A stretch of 64,000 nucleotides of DNA, from NCBI GenBank assembly GCA_024180945.1, contig JAKSGN010000043.1:620001-684000 (forward strand), in the 5' to 3' direction. This document shows, in pieces, positions 20,198-31,452 of the stretch; positions within the stretch are counted from its first letter, which is position 1, and every line of letters begins with the position of its first letter. The DNA is from Macrophomina tecta. Taxonomy: Eukaryota > Ascomycota > Dothideomycetes > Botryosphaeriales > Botryosphaeriaceae. The notes under the pieces are model-generated. The model saw only the letters and a program-made list of their open reading frames with translations. It did no database searches and was not told where the DNA came from. Both the position numbers and the translations under genes were made by a program.

Positions 20198-21549
20198 TGT
20201 GGATTTCGTTGAGCCCGGGGTACTTTGATGGTGATAACGTTCGAGTAGAGATGTTGGAATTGAGTGAGCAGCTGCTGGATGTCGAACAAACGGGGTCCCA
20301 GCCCAGAGCTTTATAGATGTTAGACTACTGTTGATTCAGAGCCATGACAAAAAGTAGCTTGTGTACCTACTCAGCAGATGAGCTGGCCATCAGTAAGTGG
20401 AAACGAGCTGTGCATTGACTTTCACGACACTTGCAAAAGAGCCGACTTGTGATAGGCGAGACTCGTGTGCAATGTTGACTTGGGAAGCAGATTCAACAAC
20501 TCGGCGATGATCTCAATCCTAACTTTAAAGCGGTCAAGCCGCCAAAGCCTCTCTTTGCGCGGCGCCAATGGCAGTGTTGTGGCACTGTTGGCGCGCCTAA
20601 AACCCGCATCAGGTTTTCCCGAGGGTACCGAGCGTTTCCATTGTCATTCAGTGTTTCAGGCGTTCCCCTACCATGAGCCAATGGAAATCGGACACGGCAT
20701 GAAACGCATCCGGGCTTCTCAGCCTACATGAGCTGACCTGCATGCGGGTTATCTCGGGATAGCCACACTAGATGCAGAAATTGGCAAGGAGATATTTCCG
20801 CACATTTTTGCTTCGCCTCCTTTTCTCGAAAATGAATGAATACCCCATGGGGTTGGCCGTGTTTCTCGGCACCTCGTATAGTTCTTGGCGGCCGAGTACC
20901 TGACTAGGAGAATGCGAAGTAACCTAATCTCAGCCTAGCATCGATAAAACGCTAGGTGGTGCCAAAGGAAATAAACGACCATGAGTTGCTGCATATTCCC
21001 GGGGTCGAGAGCCGATGCAAACACAAATGCAATTACCTCCAGTCTCGCAAATGCTACTAAGACAGCAGCAGAAAGCCTATTTTACAATAAGAACAGCCTC
21101 ATGTCTATGAATCATGTTTCCGTGTCGTCAAACTTTGGAGAGTTTCAGGGCAAAGACCGTTGGGCCTAAGCTTCCAGAGTCAAGTGACGTATCCTCAACT
21201 GAATCGGCGGGCTATTAGTTACGTGCCTACTTGATATGGCGTGACAAAGGGACATGGGCTTAAGCACAGACATTGTATGCATTTTACCGCCCAGAGATCG
21301 GAAACGCTGCCAATGGTAGTAGCTGAGACCTCGTCGTCATCATGTAGTGGCTATGTCAGTAGCCAAGCACAAGCTATTCAGGCAAAGGTTGCAACTGTGG
21401 ATACATTCCATACAAAAATACAGCTGCCGGGCACAACCGACGAGCGAGTGACAGATAACTTCAGGCCGCGGAAAAATTTCCCATTTACCATTTCCCCGTC
21501 ATGAAGTCGCACTAGTTTCGAAGACGCCGCAGCATCACACCTCCCCCCC
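20198..21549. other. Intergenic DNA with no recognisable gene
   Basis: 1.35 kb upstream of the secreted-protein gene and downstream of the reductase gene. It contains only short open frames with no motif or signal peptide, and no repeat structure noticed. Confidence 0.4.
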
Positions 21550-22644
21550 TCATGCCACTGTAACGGCGTACGTGCTCGTCTTCTGTCCCTTTCGGGCATC
21601 CCACTCCCTGAGCACAGCGGGCAGCTCATCCTGCTCCCAGCTTTGCCAAATGCCCTTCTCCTTCGGCTCCCAGCCAAGCTCCCTCAGCCGTGCTGCCCTG
21701 CTTCGAGAATTGAGACCAATGCTGGCACCGGTAAAGGGGCCAAAGAGTTGATCAAATTCATGCTCTGAGAACTCGCGGCAGAGAGGTTCTTTGATGCGTC
21801 CAGCCTTGTACAGGCTGTCAGCAATGTGGTTCCCAACCTCCTTCCACGAGAACTCTTTGCCATTCTCGCAGAAGAAATAAGGGTTCTGCAGCACCCAAGA
21901 CGGATCCCTCTGTTCCATGGCGTGCAGAAGAACAACGTAACCCCGAGCGAGGTCCAGCACGTGGATCTGGGACTCAACAGAGAGCCCCTTCCCGACATAA
22001 CCTGCGTGTCCGTTGACCAGAGCGAAACGCGCTATTGTTGGGAGCTGTATGGTGAGGCGGTCATGCTTGGAATTGTAGCCATAGATCTCCGGTGGGATCA
22101 TGATTGCAATCTTAGCCTTTTCCCCAAGTTGATTTGCGGTACGAACGATGCAGAGGTCAACGTGCCGGTGAAATGCGTCATCGGGAAGGGTGTCAATATC
22201 TGCCGGTTCCCGGTCATCATACACTTTTTCGTTCAGAAATGCGCCATTTGCTCCATCATCAAGGACGCTTGTCCCAGAGGTGTGTATGTAAATGGTCGAT
22301 TGCCCGCGTGTGGCACGTTGCCTCAACCCCTCTAAGACGGATACCACGGATGGTAGGTCATCGGCAGTCGCAGTGTGAAAGATGATCTGCGGGCGCGATT
22401 TTCAGTCAGGAGCGGAGGAGCTGTCAGTGGCCGCGCTTACATCGGATTTTGCAGACTGCTCCGCGATGAGGCTTTCATCGTGCAAATCACCGAGGATGGC
22501 CTTTGCTCCGGACCTCTCGATGCCTTCTGCATGCTCCTTCCGACGGACAAGCCCCGTCACTTGATAGCCTTCCGCCACGAGCAGGTCCAGCACGTTCCAG
22601 CCAATGAAGCCGGGGCCGACAATGAAGACTCTTTTTCCTGGCAT
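21550..22644 (-). CDS. Atypical SDR: NAD-dependent epimerase/NmrA-like reductase
   Basis: Two exons (22441-22644 and 21550-22386; 54-nt intron gtaagc...cgcag) encode 346 aa. The start at 22644 gives MPGKRVFIVGPGFIGW, a GxxGxxG-type loop at the very N-terminus as expected; upstream in-frame codons add nothing recognisable. TGLVRRKEHAEG suggests NADP binding, and the C-terminal half (WVLQNPYFFCENG and following) resembles fungal NAD-dependent epimerase/dehydratase relatives. A cytosolic reductase is likely; the substrate is unknown. There are no clustered partners, since the neighbours are about 1.3 kb away on either side. Confidence 0.8.
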
Positions 22645-24118
22645 CTTGAATGAGCAACTTATTTTTGAAGGACAGACTATTGATAATGAGACGCTACGTG
22701 ATAGCCTTTCTGGATGTTTTCGTTCGTTTATACGGGCGCATTGGAAGACGTCAGGTGTCGGCAATGTCGTCATACCTTAAAGAGAACGTTGAATGCATTA
22801 TAAATCAATCTCTCCACAACGGACGAATTTCACTCTACATTGCCACAACTAGCCGCTGACAGCTATCATACTGCAGGCTCTACGGGGAATAGAGAGCAGC
22901 TATGTCCGAACCCATCGGCCGGGCTAAAGGCCTTTTGATGACCTCCGCCAATGCGCGCAACTGGGTTCGACGCCATGTGTGCAGGAAATTTCGAACATCG
23001 AAGGACACTTGATTCACTCGACGTGGAGTATGGAGGCCATGCGGTGGAACACATTATGCCCTCCACAGATAGACGTAGTGCTAGGCTGGTTTCCATACCC
23101 TCCCACGGCACGAGGGGCTTGACATGCGCGTCATCATCCAAGCCGTCGTCGGGTAGCGCCGTTGTGCTTCACGTGTGATTTACAGACGGACAACCCCCGC
23201 ATCCAGCAGTACCCGGCCCATCCATCAGGCCTTTAGTGGCATCGTGTTTACCGCGGCGACCTCGAATGCGCCGATCCGGCAGATGGTCCGCAGTTTCGAA
23301 GATCCTCAGATGACCGCTGTAACCGCATCCCCTCTCGCTGTGATGGTGTCCCCGAATCCGCCCGGCCCACCAGCGCGTCGCGACCGCCCGCTCTCGCGCT
23401 CGAGCGAGCCCTGAAGGCCGTGCTGCTGACATATATAAGCAGGTTTTATCAGCCGTGGTGGGCAGAGGCGCCGTCCGGACGCCCGCCAATAGCCTGCACG
23501 ACACAGGCCAACTACGCGCGTATTGCTTGCGTCCTGCAATGCCGGGCCGTTTCTCGCATGGCATGCTCCACGCAGGTGCAGTCACAGCCCGGCTGTCGAG
23601 GGCCGAGCCGCGCAATCGCGGGCGCGCCTATCGTCCATCCGACGCCCGCGGGATGACCAGCTGCGGGCCCGCCTGAGACATGCAAGGCGAGGGAGTGGCT
23701 GCCAGCATGCCGCTTCGGGCTAGCGGTGGCATCAGGGGGGCCTGCTGACTGGCTCCCACACACCACTTCCTGGACGGCCCGTGGCTTCGCGTGACTTTCG
23801 CCCTGTTTTCGTGTGCCGCCCCCCCCGACGCTCCTGCGTCTCCCTCGATTGCTTTTGCGATTATCTTTAGCCGTGGACGTGAACCCGCGAACTTTATCGA
23901 CCGCGACGGGATGGTGGTCTGGCTTGGCGGAGGATTCCATCCTACTCAAAAGGAGAGGGACGCCGCCGGAGCTCGCGCGTCCAATCACGCACTTCAAACA
24001 TCCAAGCCCGAGTGGATCCGTCGAGCATCAAACACCATTTCCTTCCCAGCCCGCTCTCGTCACCATGAAGCTCTGAGATAGCGCACCTTTAGCCGACTGA
24101 GGATCCAGCCAGCCCAGG
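22645..24118. other. Intergenic, GC-rich in its right half
   Basis: No supported gene. From about 23170 to 24000 the DNA is GC-rich and several frames on both strands are open for 70-160 codons without a recognisable domain, signal peptide or splice structure. A TATA-like tatataagc lies near 23432. This is probably untranslated upstream DNA. Confidence 0.35.
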
Positions 24119-24810
24119 ATGCCGGTGGAAACTGTGAGTATCTCCCAAACTCTTTGCCCTCGCCATCTCGCATCCAGGGTGGTTTGATCTGCATTTAAGA
24201 GAAGTTCGTGGTGGTTGTCGGGTGGCCTTCTTCCACACTATGGCCAGCACTGACAGGTGTCCAGAGGAGCTCTTGCAGAGCCTGGGAGACAGTGGCCAAG
24301 GCAGCAATCCGCCCTTCTCAAGCACCACACCCGCAAGCGACATCAAATCGAGTCCAGAAAAGGAAGAACGGTGCCGCTGTCTCGAAGGCTGTAAGAGAGC
24401 TGCAGGTAGAGCTCAATCTTGCAGTCGAGCGGACAGAAAGCCTACAGGATGCCCTCCGAGCTATTTCTTCGAGACTCAAAGAGGCGGACTCCAACCTCGA
24501 GATTGCAAAGACGCACCATAGCGCCGCCATGGAACAAGCACGAGAATCCAAGAGAATCATCTGCCGCTACCTCGAGCTGGGCATGACCATCCCTCCCTGC
24601 AAATCCCTGGACCTGCCCATGGAAGTGTACTCGGACGAGAGCAACTACAAGCTTGCCGAGATGATCAAGGAGCAGGAACACCACATTTTGAGGTTGAGGA
24701 AAAGCGTCGATGAGGTACGAGAACAGGTGCGGCAAGGTCGCATCGACGTCCGTCGATTGAAGCGGAAGATCTACACCCAGCAAGCAAAATCTCGAGTCAG
24801 GGACAAATAA
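24119..24810 (+). CDS. Coiled-coil protein of unknown function
   Basis: The well-supported part is the last 150 residues. It is rich in Glu, Lys, Arg and Leu in heptad-like spacing (AVRELQVELNLAVERTESL, later EQEHHILRLRKSVDEV), interrupted by RYLELGMTIPPCKSLDLPME. The N-terminus is uncertain. An ATG at 24119 followed by an intron (gtgagt at 24134 to agaag near 24204) would join the frame and give about 205 aa. It is likely nuclear or cytoplasmic, as there is no signal peptide. The function is unknown. It converges with a possible minus-strand gene whose 3' end would overlap. Confidence 0.55.
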
Positions 24811-25245
24811 GCCTGGTGTTGAATTTCTTGTAAGACGACCCTGCCAGTTGAGCGAACCATCGTACGGTCCTGGCTCATGCGGCGTAGAAACAGCTACAAT
24901 CAGCGTTACCTCGACACGCAGAGCTTGCAAGTCTTTCTCGCGCTGCGTATAAAGTTCGTGGATCTTCCCTAGCGAGCCACTCAGGTCAACTCCAGTTCTG
25001 CCGGAGGTCTCGGGTATGCCCAAGGCGATGGACTTTATGGCGAATCTCGGGAGGCGCACAGGCTCAGTGCTGAGCGAATCAGAACCTCCGCAGTTCGCGA
25101 AATCCCGGAGAAATCTTTTCCTGGAAAACCATGTACAAGTGCCGCTGTAACCTTCCCCATGGGGCCGGATGGTGCGGAGTGAGGTGAGCGAGCATGTTGC
25201 GTTCGTAAGTAGGAGGAGAGGCGCGCTAGAGTATGCAAGCTTCAT
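24442..25245 (-). CDS. Possible small secreted protein, end unresolved
   Basis: From the Met at 25245, preceded by a good CAACA context, the frame reads MKLAYSSAPLLLLTNATCS, a plausible signal peptide, then about 125 residues rich in Arg, Ser and Gly with no family match. The open frame runs to 24442, but its last 120 codons lie antisense to the coiled-coil gene and are probably not coding. The real 3' end may be an unrecognised splice near 24820-24870. Treat as tentative. Confidence 0.3.
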   Translation of the reverse strand: MKLAYSSAPLLLLTNATCSLTSLRTIRPHGEGYSGTCTWFSRKRFLRDFANCGGSDSLSTEPVRLPRFAIKSIALGIPETSGRTGVDLSGSLGKIHELYTQREKDLQALRVEVTLIVAVSTPHEPGPYDGSLNWQGRLTRNSTPGLFVPDSRFCLLGVDLPLQSTDVDATLPHLFSYLIDAFPQPQNVVFLLLDHLGKLVVALVRVHFHGQVQGFAGRDGHAQLEVAADDSLGFSCLFHGGAMVRLCNLEVGVRLFESRRNSSEGIL

Positions 25246-26041
25246 TGTTGCTTGAGCGCCAGGTCTTAACACGGTTCCAATGCCTTCAAAGAACCGAAGA
25301 ATCAGGGGTGTATAAGTTTCAAGACTGCGCAAGTACAAGTAGAGGAATCGATGCGTGATTTGTATCGACCCGTGGACTTTAAATGGTCCTGACTATTAGA
25401 GAATAATGGCGTAGCGCGGCTTCTGTTGAAACCAAGATACGCGTGAAGCGAAGGCTGAGACTGTTCAAGATCAGCGTTGCACACTCCCCCGCTGGTGTCC
25501 CTTGCTTGCTAAGACCGTGATGGCACTACCGAGTGCGCCGCCGCGATGGATTTCTCGGCGGAGAGTGCTTGTTTCGATGCTCATCCTCCAATTTTGCCAG
25601 TCGCGGGCCGTGCCGGGCTGAACACCAAACGGTGGGTAGCGGCCATGTGCGAGGCAACGCATGTCAGTTTAGGGGAAATCACGCCTGGTAATCCGGTGTT
25701 TTGGTTGGTCAGAGGCGTGGCGGCGGCTGATTCTACGGGCAACGCACGGGCGCCGGCGGAGAAAAAATCTTCAACGGAGGGTCCCATTGGCCACCTCCAC
25801 CGAGATATGTGGGGTGGCGAGATGTCGTGCTCAGGACTATTCCAGCTTCAGCAATGGGCCTGATGTTGTCATGAAAAGTCAAAGCCGGTTTCGCCATGCA
25901 GCAAACGGATGGCAACGTCGGCTTGAGCCTGGGCCCCCGGAGCTCTCTCCTGCCGCTTTTCTGTACTGACTATTAAACCACATCGCCGGCATCCTCAACC
26001 AAAAAGACAAAATTGCATGTAGGGTGCATGCCAGCAGCAAC
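25246..26041. other. Intergenic region upstream of the permease
   Basis: About 0.8 kb with no recognisable gene or repeat; short open frames only. Confidence 0.35.
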
Positions 26042-27878
26042 ATGGGCCACTTAACCCCTGTGCAGGACAAAGACGTCCACCAAGATGTCGAGAAAACACC
26101 ATTCGATCAGTTCCAGGGCAAGGAGGCCTCCATCCAGGAGCCTCAAATCAACGTGGGTGGCCATGCCGGCACCCAGCGGCGGTTGCGGAACTATCAGGTC
26201 ACCATGATTGGATTCTGCAGTGGTATCGGGACAGGCCTCTTCATCGGAACCGGAAGTGCGTACGCGAAGGCCGGTCCCGCGGGATTGCTGCTTGCCTACC
26301 TCGTGGTTGGCTCGGTGCTCTGGTGCGTTATGCAAAGCATTGGCGAGCTGGCCACTCTGGTAAGCCCCACCGATTTCCTGGGGAACCTGCATATCCTCCA
26401 CCCTTGCTAACCTACCCATCAAGATCCCCACCGCGGGTTCTTTCCCCCACTGGGCAACCCGCTTCATTGATCCGGCTGTCGGTTTCTCTCTCGCCATCTC
26501 GTACGGGTACTGCTACACCATAGCCATTGCCTCTGAGTGCTCAGCTGCGGCTGTCCTGGTGTCCTACTGGACAGACATCACTCCCGCAGTCGTCATCACC
26601 GTCAGTCTAGTGCTCATCCTGGCCATCAATCTGATGAGTGTACGCTTCTACGGAGAAAGTGAAGTCATCGGTGGTAGCGTGAAGGTCCTCTGCTTCGTGG
26701 GCCTGGTCTTCGTCTCCATCGTCATCACTGCAGGTGGTGGTCCCAACAACGATGCCATCGGATTCCGGTATTGGAACAACCCTGGCCCATGGGTGGACTA
26801 CAACGGAATTACCGGACCCACCGGACACTTCCTCGGCTTCCTCTCTGCCTTTGTCAACGCTTCCTTCAGCTTCATCGGCGTTGAGACCGTCGTCATCAGC
26901 GCTGCAGAGTCCGTCGACCCTCATCGGGCCATTCCCAAGGCCGCGTCTCGTGTCACTTACCGGATCGGCTTCTTCTACATCTTGGGCGCCTTTCTGATCG
27001 GGCTGATTGTGGATCCCCGCAATGCTGACCTCGTTTCTGGAAGCGGGAATGCAAACAGTGCCCCCTGGGTCATTGCCATCAAGCAGGCAGGCATCAGCGT
27101 CTTGCCGTCCATCGTCAACGCCTGCATTTTGGTTTCCGCCTGGTCCGCCGGGAACTCGTACTGCTGGGTGGGATCGCGCATGATCCTCGCCATGACGACG
27201 GACCGCCAACTGCCACAGGTCTTCGGACTCGTGACCCGATATGGTGTCCCGTGGGTTGCTGTCATCACTGCCTGGCTCTTCGGCCCGCTTGCATACCTCA
27301 GTAAGATTACCACTGCACATCTTCCAGATAGGAGCGAACTATTGACATACGTCCAGGTCTGGGTAGCGGCGGTGCCTCGCAAGCCTTCACCTGGCTGCTG
27401 AACCTGAGCACGGTTGCTGGGCTCATCGCGTGGGGGACCCTCTGCTTCTGCTACATCCGCTTCCACCGTGCATTGAAGGTTCAGGGTGTCAGCCGAGACA
27501 GCTTGCCCTGGAGGGCACCTTGGCAACCCTACGCGGCGTGGTACGGCTTCATCGGCTCCGTCATCATCACGCTCGTCGCCGGCTTCCCAGTCTTCCTCAA
27601 GGGAAACTGGTCAACGTCGGATTTCATCGCCTCTTACATCGGTATTCCGATCTTCATTATCCCCATCATCGTTTGGAAGCTAGCGTACAAGACCAAGGTA
27701 AGCAACATGCCACGAGATATTGCGTCCGTGCTGACTGACGGATTTTTTTTTTTTTTTGGTACAGTTTATGCGTTCTCACGAAATCGACCTGTGGTCTGGA
27801 CGCTTGCCTGAGGCCGACATGCCAGCATCGAAGAAGCCGACGACTCTCTGGGGCAAGTTTGTGGACTGGCTTGTGTAG
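26042..27878 (+). CDS. Amino-acid permease (AAP/YAT family)
   Basis: Four exons (26042-26359, 26424-27300, 27357-27697, 27765-27878; introns 64, 56 and 67 nt) encode 549 aa. After a hydrophilic N-terminus, LRNYQVTMIGFCSGIGTG is the signature first helix of the family, followed by about 12 hydrophobic segments; helix 3 is preceded by IGELATL and IPTAGSF. The third intron contains a run of 15 T before its acceptor. It transports amino acids by proton symport at the plasma membrane. Specificity cannot be read from sequence alone. Confidence 0.92.
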
Positions 27879-28016
27879 GAAATGTGCAGTTTGCGTTGAC
27901 TCCAGAAAGAGGGAGTAGGAGTCAAAAGTTTGTGTCTTATGGCGTACTCATGAACCGCTTTCCAGGAACGGGTGCAGGGAGGAATAGATGGCCTGTAATC
28001 TTATGTAATTTTTATT

Positions 28017-29119
28017 CTATTGGCTGTGAAACGTGTCGTGGAGTCTTTTGATGTCCGCATGGCTAGCCTTGCAGCAGCCGCCGACAAGGAATGCTTTGAA
28101 GCAACCTCTGCTGTATGCGTCCTGGACTGTACCAGCGAGCTGGACTTCCCAAGGATCCTGAAGGGAGCGTGAGTAGACGGCACATGAATGGGATCAGGAC
28201 TAGATATTCTTACCTTCAGCTGACCTTCACCGGAAAGGCCAGCCGGCTTTTCCCACTGCTTGGTAGTCGTGTTGTAGACCTCGCCGTTGGTGCCGTCGGG
28301 ATACAAGACCAACCAGGGAGTCTCCTGTCCTGGGGCGGCAACCTGGATCTTCCGGACCGCATCCTCAAACTTCCGGATCAGTCGAGGGAGCTTGTGGATC
28401 TTTGTACAGTTGATTCCAATGCCCCAGGGCCTGGCACCATCACTCATGTAGCCGATCATAGCTTCGACAACCTGGTCGATGGTGCTTCCGTCGGGCAGAT
28501 CATCCGTCTCGCCGGGGAAGACGCACGAAATCCAGAAGCGAGGGCCGACCCCATCAGTGGCAACGCCAGCTGCCCGGATTGCTCTTCTCACAGCGCGGAC
28601 CTCGTCCAGCCTGGGGAGCGTCTCGAACGCGACATACCGCACGCGGTCCTGCAATCTTTCCACGGCCAAAAACAGGCGCAGCCGCTCGAGGTGCCACTGG
28701 TACAGGCCCTCCTCGGAGTCGTGTTCCGCGTCGTACTTTCCGCTGTATTCCTGACCGGGGATCATGCTCGCGCCGTACGGTCCGAGACTCAATGCCACTT
28801 TCGCCTTGCCGTGTGCGCTCGCCCTCTCGGCAATCTCAACGGCACCGGCCAGGTAGGGAGTGATGGAGCCTTTCGGGATGCCATCCGGGAAATCCTGAGT
28901 CCTTGTCCTCGCGAAGCCTTCCACGGACACCTGGTAGGTGGCAGTGAGCAGCACATCAGCACCCGCTACCACGAAGTCCTTCTGGCATGCCAGCAGCGTG
29001 TCGTGGCTGGAGATGAGGAAGTGCGATGACCAGAGCGGTTGAGAGTGGTTGAATTTCACGCCGTACTTGTCTTCCAGCGAGGTGCCGAGGCCGCCGTCGA
29101 GGACTTTGATGGTTGCCAT
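28017..29119 (-). CDS. Homocysteine S-methyltransferase
   Basis: Two exons (28214-29119 and 28017-28157; 56-nt intron) encode 348 aa. It begins MATIKVLDGGLGTSLE, the conserved DGG start of the family, continues with HDTLLACQKDFVVAGADVL, GPYGASM and WGIGINC with the first zinc Cys. Exon 2 supplies VGGCCKA, the second zinc site. Without that small exon the protein would lose its metal site. It transfers a methyl group from S-methylmethionine or AdoMet to homocysteine, in the MHT1/SAM4 type of methionine salvage. It is cytosolic. It converges with the permease gene. Confidence 0.92.
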
Positions 29120-29409
29120 GGTGGACTGCGTGTCGGGGAGTCGTGCAGTGCTGCCGGCTGGAGCCTCGACCGCCCGTGACACGCTGAAATTGCCCGACTC
29201 AGAGTGTGGGGAGTCGTGATGACGCTAGTCTCCGATATCGGATCCCGTCCGCAGTGCTGCTCGCCGCGTTTACTCATCGTCCGCTCCGCCCACTGACACC
29301 TAGCTGCTTCTGGGCACTTTGCCTGGTATGCATTGCATTTCTGCCTCTAGAGTGCTCCTGCACATGTTTCCACAGAGTACCCCCTTTCCATCCAGCCACG
29401 ACAAGTGCC

Positions 29410-30673
29410 TCAGCCGCTTGCCAACGTCTTCTTCACCCAGTCTCGCACTTGCGCATACATCTTGACGTCTTCTGACTTGAATCCGAACGCCGGGTCCAAG
29501 ATGCAGGAGACGTGCCCCTCGTCCTCAGCCACGGCCACCGCGGCATCATTCTCATCCCTCCATTCCTTCCCGAACCCTCGAGCAAAATCGAGCGCACTGT
29601 CAAAGAGCACGTCATCGGCGCCGACAGTGACAATGAACCTCGCCAATACGTCCGACACGCCGTCCCACCACCCTGCCGGCGCTGCGATTGGCCTGTTGTA
29701 CGCGTCTTGAGGCTGGCCGCTGAGCCACGCCGCGGACCATCGGAGAAGGAATGCCGTTCTGAGGACGTCTTTGCCCTCGTTGCGCTTCAGCGACTCATAT
29801 TCCGTCCCAAATGGATCCGTCCATGGCGCAATCAGGAGAGCGCCCTTGAGACGCTCCCCTTCCTCCATCTTGATCCGCGGGACCGTTCCGTCCGGATGGG
29901 GGTGTAGGATGTGACTGAGCACGCTGAGAGATATGTTTGCGCCCGCGGAATCTCCGCCGATGAGAATGTTGCGCGTGGCCACACTCAGCTTCTCGCGGAC
30001 GTGGTTGAGCAGGGCAGCAGCTTGAGCCAGCTGGCGCGGGTACGGGCTGAATGGGGCGACATCGTATTGCAGCAATAGTGCTGCGAACCCGCCTTCCGTT
30101 GATGAGTCGGACTCTTTGACAAGCCGCCCAAGGAATTCAATGTGTCCAGGGAACGCGGGAAGGTTGTAGCCGCCTCCTGAAGCCGATCAGCTTTGGGCAG
30201 GGCCTTTCCGCAGAGAGACAGAGAGACAGAGAGACAGACAGAGAGAGAGAGAGAGAGAGAAACCCACCGTGAAAGTACAAGAGCACCGTCTTTGCATTCT
30301 TCGAACCAACCCAGAAAGCTTCAGTGCCATCTGCGAGGGTTTCTTTCTCGGGATCCGCATTTGCCTTTTTGGCCCAACGGCGGTACAGCTCATCTGTGTC
30401 GGCGCTCAATGCTCTGCGCTTGGTGAGCTCGGGGTCATCTAGCACATAGGATGTTGCTTACTGCTCAGTCTTGCTGTTGCATTGAGCAAACAGGTGGCGA
30501 ATGACGGAATAAGCCACGTGCCGTCTGTAAACGCGGGAGCGTTTGTCCAAGGGCAAGAATGGCGCAGCCAAGGCTGAGAGGCAAACCTTCGCAAGTGTGG
30601 TCGCTAATATAAGTAGCAGCTGAAGTTTCTCTGCAACTGAAAGCTTGATCAGGTCCGCCGGCCTGGAAGGCAT
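29410..30673 (-). CDS. Hormone-sensitive-lipase-type esterase with N-terminal membrane anchor
   Basis: Three exons (30462-30673, 30268-30413, 29410-30176; introns 48 and 91 nt) encode 374 aa. A hydrophobic segment at about residues 13-38 could anchor it in the ER or lipid-droplet membrane. The second junction restores HGGG, the HSL oxyanion motif. IGGDSAGAN holds the nucleophile Ser, GADDVLFD the Asp and EDEGHVS the His. Intron 2 contains a GA/GACA microsatellite. The first intron is inferred because TAA follows SKTEQ directly, and a 48-nt gtaagc...cgcag intron restores the frame. It is a carboxylester hydrolase of unknown substrate. Confidence 0.85.
30211..30261. repeat. GA/GACA microsatellite
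   Basis: About 50 bases of gagaga with interspersed gaca units, inside the second intron of the esterase gene. It is prone to length change and explains the unusual 91-nt intron. Confidence 0.9.
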
Positions 30674-31452
30674 GATGACGGTGGTTCCCCGCGTGCTGAT
30701 GTCACTGCAGAGAGCAACATCCGACGCTCATTTCCCGGGGCCAAGCATCTAATTTATAGGAAGACCGCTGACTTCAGATGACATTATGGGACAGCATAAA
30801 TACCGAATTAAAGCCCGTTCCAAAATGCCGATCGAGACGGGAGATAACTCACGCCCGCAATACAGCGCATAGAAAAATGGGTCCTCCCCACTCCTTCCCG
30901 CCTGTCGGAAGTCGAAGGGAGGCGAAATCGTTTGAACTCATCCTGCCGGTCGCATGGTAAGTAAGACCTTGAACGCTGCCGCACAATCAAGGTGCACAAC
31001 TGGTCTGTAGCCCGATCTGAGCAATTGCTTTCAGGCCAGCCATTTAGAATCCCCGCACACCGCAATGACCAAGTGACTAGTCCTGTTTACTGACTCCATT
31101 ACCAAGTCAGCTCTGTTGTGCGTGGTGTACAATAGAAATAGTTTGGAAGAAAGAGACAAAATTATTGGGTATCCAGATAGTTCGCACATTGTACAATGGA
31201 AATTCGATTGCCAACCCAGCAGACATCCAATGACATAAACGCATGGTATGCTGCAAGCTCATAACTTCGAGGTGAACGCCACAGGAACATGGGAGACTAC
31301 ATCAATTACAAAAGGCCTCGTGTGATATTTCAATGTGGATTTTGTTTCACGTTTCGGCATGCTATACATCTTCCCACCACGCAACCCCCACTGGCCATTC
31401 AACCTATGCCGCGAGAAGCATCCCGTGTGCTTATCCAGTAAACTACACCCAA
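30674..31452. other. Intergenic region
   Basis: 0.78 kb between the esterase start and the tannase stop, with no gene or repeat recognised. Confidence 0.4.

Noticed and set aside
28115..29029. Plus-strand open frame of about 300 codons
   Set aside because: Shadow of the homocysteine methyltransferase on the minus strand; no recognisable family.
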